Assembly: GCF_000093085.1 (NCBI RefSeq)
Contig: NC_014219.1
Location: 310,001 to 374,000 of the forward strand
DNA length: 64,000 bases
DNA from: [Bacillus] selenitireducens MLS10
GTDB taxonomy: Bacteria; Bacillota; Bacilli; Bacillales; Salisediminibacteriaceae
Reading direction: 5' to 3'
A program made the translations under genes and the position numbers. The notes under the pieces are model-generated. The model searched no databases and had not been told where the DNA came from. It worked only from the letters and a program-made list of their open reading frames with translations. Positions 23,466-33,118 of the stretch are shown here, piece by piece; within the stretch, counting starts at the first letter, position 1; every line of letters begins with the position of its first letter.

Positions 23466-24443
23466 ATGTCTGATTCCAATGAAACATCAAACAAATTGAA
23501 CCAGACAGAACCGGCGGCTCCGAAAGAGCCGAAGCGGAGAAAGTTTTCGCAGCGTCAGAAGAATATGGCGTCCGGCTATCTGTTTATCTCGCCATTTTAC
23601 TTTCTGTTTGCGGTTTTTGGGCTTTTCCCGATTTTATTCAGTTTTTATCTCGCATTTTTCCGCTGGGACGGTCTTGGCCCGATGGAGTATGTCGGATTCA
23701 GAAACTTTGAGATCATTTTTAATGATCCGCTGTTTTGGAAGTCCCTGTACAATACGATCATCATCGGTCTGATGGGAACGGCTCCGCAGCTGATTGCAGC
23801 ACTGCTGCTCGCTTTTGCACTGAACTCTGTTCTGGTTAAAGCGAAGAGTGCTTTCCGTCTTGCGATTTTCTTGCCGTATGTCACGTCGATCGTTGCCGTG
23901 GCCATCGTATTCAGTGTCATCTTCAGTAACCAGGCATCCGGTCTTGTCAACTCATTCATCGGCCTGTTTGGTGCAGATCCGGTCACGTGGTCACGTTCCG
24001 AATGGGGGACGAAGTTCGCTATTGCGACGATGATCTTCTGGCGTTGGGTCGGGTATAACATGATTATTTATCTTGCCGGGATGCAGAGTATTCCGAACGA
24101 CCTGTATGAAGCGGCCAAAATCGACGGCGCAACTGTACGGCAGCAAATCTGGTATGTCACGATCCCAATGCTGAAGCCGTTCATTATCTTCACGGTCTTC
24201 ACTGCGACAATCGGGGCGCTTCAAGTCTTTGCCGAGCCGCATATCTTCCAGGGGAGAGCGGGACGGACCGAGGGGATTACCGTGGTACTCTACCTCTACC
24301 GTGACGCCTTCGTGAGTAACTTCTTTGGAACGGCATCTGCAACGGCCATCGTGCTCTTCTTTATCATTATCGTCATGTCCATTTCGAACATGTACTTTGC
24401 GAACCGAATTGGTCAGTCGAAGAAGGTAGGTGTGAAACAATGA
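23466..24443 (+). CDS. Sugar ABC transporter permease (MalF type)
   Basis: A 325-residue permease with a 40-residue polar N-terminus rich in Lys/Arg/Pro, then six transmembrane helices. The EAA loop that meets the ATPase is EAAKIDGATVRQQIWYVTIP. It is preceded by AGAGGAGG and overlaps the second permease by four bases (ATGA). It pairs with the 24440 gene to form the membrane channel. Confidence 0.92.
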   Translation: MSDSNETSNKLNQTEPAAPKEPKRRKFSQRQKNMASGYLFISPFYFLFAVFGLFPILFSFYLAFFRWDGLGPMEYVGFRNFEIIFNDPLFWKSLYNTIIIGLMGTAPQLIAALLLAFALNSVLVKAKSAFRLAIFLPYVTSIVAVAIVFSVIFSNQASGLVNSFIGLFGADPVTWSRSEWGTKFAIATMIFWRWVGYNMIIYLAGMQSIPNDLYEAAKIDGATVRQQIWYVTIPMLKPFIIFTVFTATIGALQVFAEPHIFQGRAGRTEGITVVLYLYRDAFVSNFFGTASATAIVLFFIIIVMSISNMYFANRIGQSKKVGVKQ

Positions 24444-25279
24444 AGTCAGAAAAACAAAAGACACTAATCAGTAAAATCCTTCTGTATATCGGGTTATCCA
24501 TTGTTTCCCTTGCCTCGCTATTTCCATTCTACTGGATGTTTGTCATGGCAACGAACTCAAACGAAATGATTAACCGGACACCGCCGGTCATGGTTCCTGG
24601 TGACAGGCTCGTCGATAACTTTCAAAACGTATTGAACAGTATTCCATTCTTTCAGACCATGTTGAACTCTCTGATCGCAGCGACATCGATCACCCTTGGG
24701 GTGCTCCTGTTAACCTCGATCGCCGGTTTTGCCTTCGCGAAGCTTGAATTCCCTGCGCGAAACATCCTGTTCTTCTTTATTCTCGGAACGATGATGATTC
24801 CGCCGCAGCTCGGTCTTATTCCAACGTACTTCATCATCACGGAACTCGGCTGGCTGAGTGACCTGCGTGCTGTTATTGTACCGGGTCTGATGAACGCCTT
24901 CGGGATCTTCTGGATGAGACAGTACGTCGCGAGTGCCGTGCCTGATGAGATCATCGAAGCCGCCCGTATTGACGGCTGTTCTAACTTCCGTATCTACTGG
25001 AACATTGTTGTACCGGTTATTTTGCCGGCCTTCGCAACACTCGGGATCATCGTCTTCATGTTCGTATGGGGTGACTACCTCTGGCCGCTCGTTGTGCTTC
25101 AGGATCAGTCCAGCCAGACGATTCAGGTTGCACTTCGTTCCCTCATGGATGACCGAAGCCGTGACTACGGTATGATTCTGTCCGGTACATTCTGGGCTAC
25201 CGTGCCGCTCGTCGTGGTATTCCTGTTCTTCAACAAGCTCTTCATCCGAAGTATCGCAGACGGTGCGGTCAAGAGCTAA
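24440..25279 (+). CDS. Sugar ABC transporter permease (MalG type)
   Basis: The 279-residue product has six transmembrane helices, with the EAA loop EAARIDGCSNFRIYWNIVVP in the expected place between helices 4 and 5. It is the partner of the MalF-type permease and ends 149 bases before the phosphorylase gene. Confidence 0.92.
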   Translation: MKSEKQKTLISKILLYIGLSIVSLASLFPFYWMFVMATNSNEMINRTPPVMVPGDRLVDNFQNVLNSIPFFQTMLNSLIAATSITLGVLLLTSIAGFAFAKLEFPARNILFFFILGTMMIPPQLGLIPTYFIITELGWLSDLRAVIVPGLMNAFGIFWMRQYVASAVPDEIIEAARIDGCSNFRIYWNIVVPVILPAFATLGIIVFMFVWGDYLWPLVVLQDQSSQTIQVALRSLMDDRSRDYGMILSGTFWATVPLVVVFLFFNKLFIRSIADGAVKS

Positions 25280-25428
25280 ACCATAACGTAATTGAATAGA
25301 AACAACTGAGGAGGTGTGTCTGCATAAGGCGCACCTTCTCCTCTGATAACGGGCATAATACAGCATAGCACTTGCTTATCAGAAGGCCTGATCAAGAAAA
25401 CGATTATCTTTCAGAAAGGATGAATAAC

Positions 25429-28400
25429 ATGAATCAGCTGAACAATGATGGTTCGTTTCAGATGGACGACTTTCAAAACAAAGCACCTTTTTCAAGCTTC
25501 CTGCCGGGGATTGCCGGCGCGAGAGGGATTCCGGCATGGGCTTTCTATGTGAACAGAGGCCAGGGGATCGCATCCTTTGGTGTACAGGATAAGGATCATG
25601 CCATCATGGAGTTCCACCCGGCGGATAAATCGTATCAGCATGTGTACCAGCAGGGTTTCCGGACGTTTCTGAACGTCCATGACGAGGACGGGGATGTTTT
25701 CGTGGAGCCTTTCGCCATTGAAGGCGCGGTCAGTGAGCAAGTGAAAGAATCGATGCAGATCCACGATAATGCCCTGAAACTGACATACAGCCATGAAACC
25801 GTCGGGCTTGAGATGACGGTGACGTATACGGCACTTCCGGAATCCAAGGTGGGCGCACTCATGCGTCACGTGGATTTGACGAACAAAACGGACCGGCCTG
25901 TTCATGTGGAACTCCTCGACGGGATGCCGCGGGTCATGCCGAGCGGCGTAAGCAATGCCGCCTACAAGGAACTCGGCAATACGCTGAAGAGTTGGTTTGA
26001 TGTGGAAGAAGCATCTTGGAGCGTGCCGTTTTACACACTGAGAGGCAGTATGGATGACTCGGCGGAAGTACGCGAAATTCCTGCAGGGAATTTTTACAGC
26101 ACCCTCGTCAAGACAGAGACCGGGATCCATCAGCCGGTTCCGGTTGTGGATCCGGGTCTCGTCTTCGGGACCGATACGTCATTGACACTGCCGAAAGGTT
26201 TCCTGGGCGGGTTTCAGGCACCTGAAACCATTGAAGAACAGACGGTAACAAACAAAGTGGCCTGCGGGTTTACGCATCTCGATATTTCGTTGGAACCCGG
26301 ATCATCCGTCAGCTGGATCTCCGTAACGGGATCTGGTAAGAACAAAGAGACGGTGGCAGGCTTCATCAGTGAAACGTTTAATTTTGATGAACTTCTCGCA
26401 AAAGAAGCACGTGCGATGGCCCTTGTAAAGGAAATGACGGACACGGTGTCGGCAAAGACAGCGCACCCGGTTTTTGACAGCTATGCCAGACAGAACTATC
26501 TCGATAACGGCCTTCGCGGCGGATTTCCTGTGGCTTACGGCAGTGAGCCGGGGCAGATCTTCTATCTGTTCTCAAGAAAGCACGGGGATCTTGAGCGTGA
26601 CTATAACTTTTTCTCCATCAGCCCGACCTACTATTCACAAGGGAACGGCAACTACCGGGACGTGAATCAGAACCGCAGGCTTGATCTCTTTTTTGAGCCG
26701 CGGGTGCATGATAGGAGCGTGCGACAGTTTATGAGTCTGATTCAGCTTGACGGCTATAACCCGCTTGTCGTCAAAGGCACGACTTTCTCGGCGGGAGAAA
26801 CAGTGGATGGTGTGATTACAAACCATGTGGGGGCGGACGATCGGGAAAAGGTGCTGACCTTTTTTGATACACCGTTTACACCTGGGGAGCTGCTTCACTT
26901 TGTTGAGGATGAAGGAATCATGCTTATGGCTTCCTTTGAAGAGTTCCTTGAATCCGTTCTGAAAGAAAGCCTCGAATCCGTAGATGCAGATCACGGTGAA
27001 GGCTTCTGGGTGGATCACTGGACGTATAACCTCGACCTGATCGACAGCTTCCTGGGTGTCTATCCGGATCAGCGTGAGCAATTCTTTACGGACAAAGTGT
27101 ATCCGTTCTTCGATACACCGGTGAGTATCATGCCGCGTTCCTCGACGTACCGTATCCTTGAGGGCAAGGGGCTTCGTCAGTATGACGCCATCAAAGAAGA
27201 TGAAGAGAAGCTGCACGGCCAGAAAGACGGTGAGATCAGTTCCTGGGTGGCCCGTAAAGAGGGTGGCCGTTATGAGACGGATCTTTATTCAAAGCTGGTG
27301 CTCCTGGCTGCGTCGAAAACAGCGGCCATCGCGCCATACGGACTCGGTGTGGAGATGGAAGCCGGAAAGCCGGGCTGGAATGATTCCCTGAACGGCCTGC
27401 CGGGTCTGGTCGGGACGAGCACATCGGAACTGATGGAGCTGAAGCGTCTTGTGGATCTCCTGGTTGATGAGGGCCCATATGACGTGACGCTGCCGTCTCC
27501 GTCCGTTGCCTTCATACACCAGCTTGCTGATCTTGCCGGTGAGCCTTCCGGAGACGCGATGACTGACTGGGATCAGCGGGCAACGCTCCGTGAAACGTAC
27601 CGCAGCCAGGTGACAGGAAAGCCGGTTCAGTCTGAAACGGTTGTTGATCAGGCGACGGTCAAGGAGAGGCTCATTGCATTGAAGCGTCTTGTTGACGAGA
27701 GCGTCGAAGCGGTGAATGGCTATGGTGAGCTGATCCCGACGTACTTTTACTTTGAAGCGGAAGGCGAACTGCATGAAGACCTCTCTAAACTTCAGCTGAA
27801 GCCTGTGGCCGTGACACCGTTCCTTGAAGGAATCGTGAAGAAGATGAAGGTGTCTGACCGATCAGGTGCCAAGGCGCTCTATGACAAAGTCAAAGACTCC
27901 GACATCTATGACCGTAAACTCGGGATGTACAAAACGTCCATGTCCATTCAGGGAGAGACGAATGAAATCGGCCGGGCGAAGGCGTTTACGCCAGGCTGGC
28001 TTGAGAACGAATCGATCTTCCTGCATATGGCGTACAAGTATCACCTTGAAACGCTGCGTTCCGGTCTGTACACCGATTATTATGAAGACATCAAGCACGC
28101 GCTGATTCCGTTTTTGGATGCAGACGTATACGGACGAAGCACGCTCGAAAACTCTTCCTTTATCGCAAGCTCGGCGAACCCGGACGAGAGTCTGCACGGC
28201 CGGGGCTATGTGGCCAGGCTGAGTGGATCGACCGTTGAATTCCTGCATATGTGGCTTGTGATGATGGGCGCTGAACGCCCATTCACAGCAGAAGACGGGC
28301 TGACTTTTGCCCTGTCACCGAAGCTTGCAGGTTCGTTCTTCACCGAAGAGGGTGAAGTCTCATTCCGCCTTTTCAATCAGTGTGAAGTGACTTACAGCAA

Positions 28401-28569
28401 TCCGTCACGTAAAGACACGTTTGGTGAGAACGCGGTCAAGCCGGTACAGTATACGCTTACGTATCGGGATGGGAAAGAAGAACTATTAAATGCTGGAGAC
28501 GTAACAGGACCATCCGCAGAAGCTGTCCGAAACGGCAGTGTTAGCGCGATTCACGTTACGCTCGCCTGA
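25429..28569 (+). CDS. GH94-type glycoside phosphorylase, probably 1,2-beta-oligoglucan phosphorylase
   Basis: The 1046-residue protein resembles the long GH94 enzymes of Listeria and Lachnoclostridium that phosphorolyse beta-1,2-gluco-oligosaccharides to glucose-1-phosphate. Recognisable pieces are FSSFLPGIAGARGIPAWAFYVNRGQG at the N-terminus (beta-sandwich domain), then the (alpha/alpha)6 barrel with SISPTYYSQGNGNYRDVNQNRRLD, FWVDHWTYNLDLIDSF and PGWNDSLNGLPGL. The family call comes from memory of these motifs; cellobiose-type or uncharacterised GH94 function is possible. ATG 25429 has AAAGG nine bases upstream; ATG 25420 is an alternative. There is no signal peptide, so it acts on imported sugar. 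Confidence 0.65.
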   Translation: MNQLNNDGSFQMDDFQNKAPFSSFLPGIAGARGIPAWAFYVNRGQGIASFGVQDKDHAIMEFHPADKSYQHVYQQGFRTFLNVHDEDGDVFVEPFAIEGAVSEQVKESMQIHDNALKLTYSHETVGLEMTVTYTALPESKVGALMRHVDLTNKTDRPVHVELLDGMPRVMPSGVSNAAYKELGNTLKSWFDVEEASWSVPFYTLRGSMDDSAEVREIPAGNFYSTLVKTETGIHQPVPVVDPGLVFGTDTSLTLPKGFLGGFQAPETIEEQTVTNKVACGFTHLDISLEPGSSVSWISVTGSGKNKETVAGFISETFNFDELLAKEARAMALVKEMTDTVSAKTAHPVFDSYARQNYLDNGLRGGFPVAYGSEPGQIFYLFSRKHGDLERDYNFFSISPTYYSQGNGNYRDVNQNRRLDLFFEPRVHDRSVRQFMSLIQLDGYNPLVVKGTTFSAGETVDGVITNHVGADDREKVLTFFDTPFTPGELLHFVEDEGIMLMASFEEFLESVLKESLESVDADHGEGFWVDHWTYNLDLIDSFLGVYPDQREQFFTDKVYPFFDTPVSIMPRSSTYRILEGKGLRQYDAIKEDEEKLHGQKDGEISSWVARKEGGRYETDLYSKLVLLAASKTAAIAPYGLGVEMEAGKPGWNDSLNGLPGLVGTSTSELMELKRLVDLLVDEGPYDVTLPSPSVAFIHQLADLAGEPSGDAMTDWDQRATLRETYRSQVTGKPVQSETVVDQATVKERLIALKRLVDESVEAVNGYGELIPTYFYFEAEGELHEDLSKLQLKPVAVTPFLEGIVKKMKVSDRSGAKALYDKVKDSDIYDRKLGMYKTSMSIQGETNEIGRAKAFTPGWLENESIFLHMAYKYHLETLRSGLYTDYYEDIKHALIPFLDADVYGRSTLENSSFIASSANPDESLHGRGYVARLSGSTVEFLHMWLVMMGAERPFTAEDGLTFALSPKLAGSFFTEEGEVSFRLFNQCEVTYSNPSRKDTFGENAVKPVQYTLTYRDGKEELLNAGDVTGPSAEAVRNGSVSAIHVTLA

Positions 28570-28582
28570 ATACAGTCAAACC

Positions 28583-28613
28583 GGGCCCTCTGATGACGAT
28601 CAGAGGGCCTTTA
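28583..28613 (+). terminator. Terminator after the phosphorylase gene
   Basis: GGCCCTCTGAT pairs with ATCAGAGGGCC, followed by a short T run. Confidence 0.75.
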
Positions 28614-28725
28614 GCTTACGGACAAATGGGATCCCTTGCAATTTAACCGTTGATTTTACACATCTTATATTTTCAATGTGGTACGATAATATGAAGCAGG
28701 TTCAATGAGGAAAGGGGCGGGATCG

Positions 28726-29541
28726 ATGGATCCTTTTGAACAGTATTATATCCAGATCGAGGGCAGAGAGGACGCAACTCATACGCTCGTGTTTGCTCAC
28801 GGCTTCGGCTGTGATCAGCAGGTATGGAATCTTGTCAGCCCGGCGTTCGAGGACGAGTACCTTATCGTGCGTTTTGATTATACAGGGGCAGGCCGTTCGG
28901 CAAAGTCTGCATACAGCTCGGAAAAATACCGGACCCTTGACGGTTACGCAGAGGATTTAAAAGCGGTGATCCATGCCGCGGGTGGTGAACGGATCACCGT
29001 TGTGGCGCATTCCGTCAGCGGCATGATCGCCGCCCAGGCGATCATCGATGAACCGGGTCTGTTTGATGATTTGATCATGATCGGTCCGTCCGCGCATTAC
29101 CTGAATCATCCGGACTATCACGGTGGTTTTGACCGCGAAGATATTGATGGGCTGCTTCATATGATGGAACAGAATTATAAAGAATGGGCCCGTTACCTGG
29201 CACCGATCGTGATGAAGAATGAAGACCGTCCGGAACTCGCCGAGGATTTCTCCAATCAGCTTTGCAGTAATGACGCCGCAATTATCCGCGAATTTGCGGA
29301 AGCGACGTTTCTTTCGGATCACCGGGACATTCTCGAAGCGGTCAACGTGCCGGTTCTGGTCATTCAGCCTGCCGATGACACGATCGTGCCGGTGGAGGCG
29401 ACGACCTATCTCGTAAGGGAACTGCCTGATGCCCGGATTGTCTGGATGAACGGTCGCGGTCATAACCCGCACCTCAGTCATCCGGAAGAACTGATCCCTC
29501 TGATAGAAGAATGGACAGGGCGAGACGGGGTGCGTGAATGA
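28726..29541 (+). CDS. rsbQ: RsbQ-like alpha/beta hydrolase
   Basis: A 271-residue hydrolase closely resembling RsbQ, which in B. subtilis works with the PAS-phosphatase RsbP to switch on sigma-B under energy stress. Marks are FAHGFGCDQQVWN (RsbQ signature), the nucleophile motif AHSVSGM (Ser about 91), an Asp in QPADDTIVP, and the catalytic His in GRGHNPHLS. Start 28726 is preferred over 28705 because GGGGCGGG lies just upstream and the extra residues are atypical. It overlaps by four bases the gene for a PAS-GGDEF protein. In known systems that position is held by a PP2C phosphatase. Confidence 0.85.
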   Translation: MDPFEQYYIQIEGREDATHTLVFAHGFGCDQQVWNLVSPAFEDEYLIVRFDYTGAGRSAKSAYSSEKYRTLDGYAEDLKAVIHAAGGERITVVAHSVSGMIAAQAIIDEPGLFDDLIMIGPSAHYLNHPDYHGGFDREDIDGLLHMMEQNYKEWARYLAPIVMKNEDRPELAEDFSNQLCSNDAAIIREFAEATFLSDHRDILEAVNVPVLVIQPADDTIVPVEATTYLVRELPDARIVWMNGRGHNPHLSHPEELIPLIEEWTGRDGVRE

Positions 29542-30506
29542 ATGAACAGCTGAACCGGGCCCCGTGCGGCTATTTCGTTATGAATGATGCCTTTCGCATG
29601 ATCGAGGCGAATGAGTCGTTTGCGTCGCTCGTCAAGCGGGAGCATTTCGAGTTGCTGGACCTGAATTTCCAACAGCTCTTGACGGTAGCCTCACGGGTGT
29701 ATTTTCAGACGTATTTTGAGCCGATCATGAACATTCAGGGGAAAGTAAGGGAACTTTATCTGACGCTGAAGGTGGACGGCAAATCGCTGCCGGTTCTGAT
29801 GAGTGCCAACGCTTATGGAAATACATATGAGTGCGTCGTGATGGAGATGTCAGTTCGCAGTGAGTACGAAACGGAGATGATTACAGCACGAAAAAATGCT
29901 GAAAAGGTCCTTCAGGATACCGACGAGGCCTACACGTCACTCCTGGGTGTGATGAACGAGCATGAACAGCGCAAACAGGAACTCATCAGGCTGAATGCCG
30001 AGCTGAATGAACTGGCGATTACCGATAATTTGACTCACTTGAAAAACAGGCGCTTCTTCGAAGACCGTCTCTCATATCTGCTCGATCTCTATGAAAAGGA
30101 AGGGGTGCCCTTCTCTATCTGTTTGATTGATGTGGATGAGTTTAAAAGATTTAATGATACATTTGGCCATCTTGCTGGTGATTTCGTCCTGAAGGAGCTT
30201 GCCAAGATCATGGAGAGCCATATCAGGAATGACGATCTCGTCAGCCGGTTTGGCGGAGAGGAGTTTATCATTCTTTTGCCTTCTGTCGGTGTGGACGTCG
30301 CTATTGACGTCATCGAGCGGCTGAGGATGGCCGTGGAGGATCATGATTGGATCGACCGGCAGGTGACAATCAGCTGTGGGCTCACGGAATGCATAATCGG
30401 TGATGATCACGAAAGCATCCTCAGGAGGGTTGATGACGCCCTTTACCGGTCAAAAGAAAACGGACGAAACCGCGTGACGTTGCATAGGGATGATGAACAG
30501 CCCTAA
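29538..30506 (+). CDS. PAS-GGDEF diguanylate cyclase, partner of RsbQ
   Basis: The 322-residue protein has an N-terminal PAS domain (GYFVMNDAFRMIEANESFASLV; about 8-115), a coiled coil (about 115-158), and a GGDEF domain with catalytic GGEEF. An RxxD inhibitory site (RNDD) lies five residues before GGEEF, so product feedback is expected. The metal-binding Asp is in CLIDVDEFKRFND. It should make c-di-GMP in response to a signal read by the PAS domain. The PAS plus coiled-coil part resembles that of RsbP, but the PP2C output is replaced by GGDEF. It is translationally coupled to rsbQ, so the hydrolase probably supplies the PAS ligand. Confidence 0.9.
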   Translation: MNEQLNRAPCGYFVMNDAFRMIEANESFASLVKREHFELLDLNFQQLLTVASRVYFQTYFEPIMNIQGKVRELYLTLKVDGKSLPVLMSANAYGNTYECVVMEMSVRSEYETEMITARKNAEKVLQDTDEAYTSLLGVMNEHEQRKQELIRLNAELNELAITDNLTHLKNRRFFEDRLSYLLDLYEKEGVPFSICLIDVDEFKRFNDTFGHLAGDFVLKELAKIMESHIRNDDLVSRFGGEEFIILLPSVGVDVAIDVIERLRMAVEDHDWIDRQVTISCGLTECIIGDDHESILRRVDDALYRSKENGRNRVTLHRDDEQP

Positions 30507-30525
30507 AGCAGCTTTTGTCCAATCA

Positions 30526-30577
30526 AAAACATCCCCTCTTGACACGTAAAGGTGTCTTGGAGAGGATGTTTTTTTCG
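30526..30577. terminator. Bidirectional terminator between the GGDEF gene and cadA
   Basis: AAAACATCC.CCTC pairs with GAG.AGGATGTTTT, with an inner GACAC/GTGTC stem and T runs on both strands. Confidence 0.8.
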
Positions 30578-30583
30578 CGTTGA

Positions 30584-32737
30584 TTATTTGTAAACCTTTT
30601 CCTTCATCCGCATGAGCCTGAGGCTGTTGGCGGTGACGAGGAGCGTCGCACCCATGTCGGCGATGATGGCAATCCAGAGGGTGAGCCAGCCAGGGATGAC
30701 CAGTAAGAGCGCAAGAGCTTTCAGGCCGAGGGCAAAGGTGATGTTCTGTTTAATGATTGAGAGAGCTTTTTGACTCAGCCGGATCGTAAAGGGAAGCTTG
30801 TTTAAGTCATCGGCCATAAGTGCGATATCCGCCGTTTCAAGAGCGGTGTCGGTCCCGGCTCCGCCCATGGCGACGCCGAGATTGGAGGCGGCGAGAGCGG
30901 GAGCATCGTTGACGCCGTCACCGACCATGGCAACATGACCGTGAGAATGACGGAGGTTGCGGATCCGGTCGAGTTTGTCTTCCGGCATCAGTCCGGCATA
31001 TACCCGGGTGACCCCGGTATCATGGGCAATGGCGTTGGCTGTCCGCTCGTTGTCGCCGGTGAGCATGACGGTCTCAATCGCCATCCGGTTCAAGTCTTTG
31101 ATGACGGACTTGGCTGTTTCCCGCACTTCGTCAGCGACGGCGATGAGGGCGATCAGTGCAGTGGAATGACCGACAGCCATGACGGTTTTGCCGGATGCTT
31201 CGAGTGAGGCGATTGTTTCCTGTATGCGTTCATCATGCAAGAGTCCGCGATCCTGAAAGACGCGGGGACTGCCGGTGAGAATGGTTTCACCGTTTACACT
31301 CGCTTCCACACCCAGACTGGTCAACGAACGGAATCCGCTCATAACGTAGGCGGAACGGTCGAATCCGGACGCTTCCGCAGCGCGTATGATGGCGGTGGCA
31401 AGGGGATGCTTGGAACCGTCTTCCACTGCTGCGGCGAGATGAAGGGCTTCTTCTTTTCCGTAAGCAAACGGGATGACATCGGTGACAACAGGTGTGCCTT
31501 TAGTCAGCGTGCCCGTCTTGTCAAAGGCCATGGCCTTCAGCCCGCCTGCTTCTTCAAGGTGAATCCCCCCTTTGATCAGGACCCCGTTTCTTGCGGCGTT
31601 CCCGATCGCGGTCACGACGGCGACAGGGGTTGAAATGACAAGTGCACACGGACAGCCGACGACAAGCGTCGCGAGTCCGAGGTAAATCCACGTCTCCCAA
31701 GGAGCACCTGTTACGAGTGGCGGGACCGTCATCACGAGAGCGGCGAGTACGATAATCGCCGGCGTGTAGTAGTAGGCAAAGCGGTCGACAAACTGTTGGG
31801 AGGGCGCCTGTTCATTTTGTGCCTCTTCGACGAGATGAATGATCTTTGCGAGAGTCGTGTCTTCAACGAGGCGGGTGACTTCGATCTCTAAGAGGCCCTC
31901 TTCATTCAGGGTGCCGGCGAAGACGTCGTCTCCGCTGTCTTTCATGACCGGCACACTTTCCCCGGTTATGGCTGCCTGATTGATTGAAGAGGTGCCGGAA
32001 ACGACGCGGCCGTCCATGGCCAGCTTTTCACCGGGTTTGACGATCATGATGTCGCCGACCTGGATGTCCTCCACCAAAAGCATGCGTTCTTCACCGTTGC
32101 GGCGGATTAAGGCCTCGTTCGGTGCGATATCCATGAGTGAAGCGATGGACTGACGTGCTTTGTCCATGGAATAGCGTTCAAGCGCTTCACTGATGGCAAA
32201 CAGAATCACGACGATGGCGCCTTCCATCCATTCCCCGATGATGGCGGCACCGGTCACGGCGATGGTCATGAGCGTATTCATGTCAAAGTTCAGGCGGATC
32301 AGGTTGCGGAAGCCTTTGTTAAACAGGGAATAGCCGCCGGTGATGACCGTTGCCAGGTAGGCGATGCCTGTTACCGGATGGGATTCACCGTATTGGACCG
32401 TGGCAGCAAGAGCCACAAGCAGGAGGAGTGTGGCAACATACACTTTCCTGGTCGTCGGCAGTTTCCAAAAGGATACCTGCTTCGATGAAGAGGCACGTTC
32501 AGGGCGCAGCTTCAATCCTTCAAAGGCACCGGCCTTTTCGAGCTCTTTAATGGTTGTATGACCGGAGACGGTGATTTTCGCCGCTCCGAAATTCAAATTT
32601 GCATCTTCAACGCCATCCAGGCGCTTCACGTTCGATTCGAACGTTTTGGCACAGTCCGCTCAGGAGAGGCCGTCGATGCGGTACGTTGCTGTTGAATCAG
32701 CGACTGACTGTTGGTCGTCAAGTTTACGTTCGCCCAT
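30584..32737 (-). CDS. cadA: CadA-type P1B ATPase with selenocysteine (UGA) in its HMA metal-binding motif
   Basis: This is a Cd/Zn/Pb-exporting ATPase of 717 residues. The ATG at 32737 has AAAGGAAGG seven bases upstream. The frame runs into a UGA at codon 26 (32662-32660) and continues without break. Around it the HMA domain reads [12 protein letters not shown], where relatives have a Cys, so UGA replaces the first Cys of CxxC. Downstream are the TGES actuator motif, C362-P-C364 in the ion channel, D406 in DKTGTLT, HP in KHPLATA, and [12 protein letters not shown]. All are intact, so the gene is not decaying. A hairpin lies 15 bases after the UGA. cadC is just upstream. A conventional call would start at 32629 and lose the motif. 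Selenocysteine insertion is an inference. Confidence 0.85.
32628..32662 (-). promoter_or_regulatory. In-frame UGA and SECIS-like hairpin in cadA
   Basis: The UGA is 32662-32660 on the minus strand. The sequence 32644-32628 is ACGTTCGA-A-TCGAACGT, a hairpin starting 15 bases after the UGA, the distance usual for bacterial SECIS elements. The loop does not clearly match the E. coli consensus, which is not conserved in Gram-positive hosts. Confidence 0.55.
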
Positions 32738-32739
32738 GG

Positions 32740-33102
32740 TCAATCCTTCCTTTCTTCTGCATGTTCGAGTGTTGTCATCATAAGCTGGCGGATGTGGTTG
32801 TCATCAAGGGCGTACATGGCGAGCTTCCCCTTTTTTTCGTAGGTGACCACGCCCTCTTTATACAGTGTCCTCAAATGATGGGAAGTCGTCGCGACGCTCG
32901 CGTCAATTATGGTGGCGATATCGCAGACGCAGAGGGTGTCGTTCTCACAGAGTGCATAGGTGATGGCTGTCCGGTTCCGGTCGCCGAGGACTTTGAAGAT
33001 CCTGGCGGCGCCGTCGAGATCCCGGTTCTGAATCATGGCGCTGGTTGATTCGACCCGCTCGCTGTCATAGGTAAAAATGTCGCATGTGTCCGTTGTTTTC
33101 AC
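32740..33102 (-). CDS. cadC: CadC metal-responsive repressor (ArsR/SmtB family)
   Basis: A 120-residue repressor that releases its operator when it binds Cd, Pb or Zn. It begins KTTDTCDIFTYD, as in staphylococcal and Bacillus CadC, and has the metal site Cys pair LCVCDIA and the winged-helix stretch TTSHHLRTLYKEGVV. With the N-terminal TC this gives the alpha3N site. The C-terminal DNHIRQLM helix carries the second metal site. The GTG at 33102 is chosen over ATG 33120 because GAAGGTGGTG then becomes the ribosome binding site and the N-terminus matches relatives. cadA starts 2 bases after the stop. Confidence 0.9.
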   Translation of the reverse strand: MKTTDTCDIFTYDSERVESTSAMIQNRDLDGAARIFKVLGDRNRTAITYALCENDTLCVCDIATIIDASVATTSHHLRTLYKEGVVTYEKKGKLAMYALDDNHIRQLMMTTLEHAEERKD

Positions 33103-33118
33103 GGGAATCACCACCTTC

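Noticed and set aside
30584-32629. cadA starting at a GTG at 32629 without the HMA motif
   Set aside because: No ribosome binding site there, and the upstream sequence in the same frame encodes a proper HMA N-terminus interrupted only by UGA.
30584-32737. cadA as a simple nonsense-mutated pseudogene
   Set aside because: The UGA replaces precisely a functional Cys, the rest of the frame is intact, and selD shows the same pattern; still to be confirmed with the Sec machinery.
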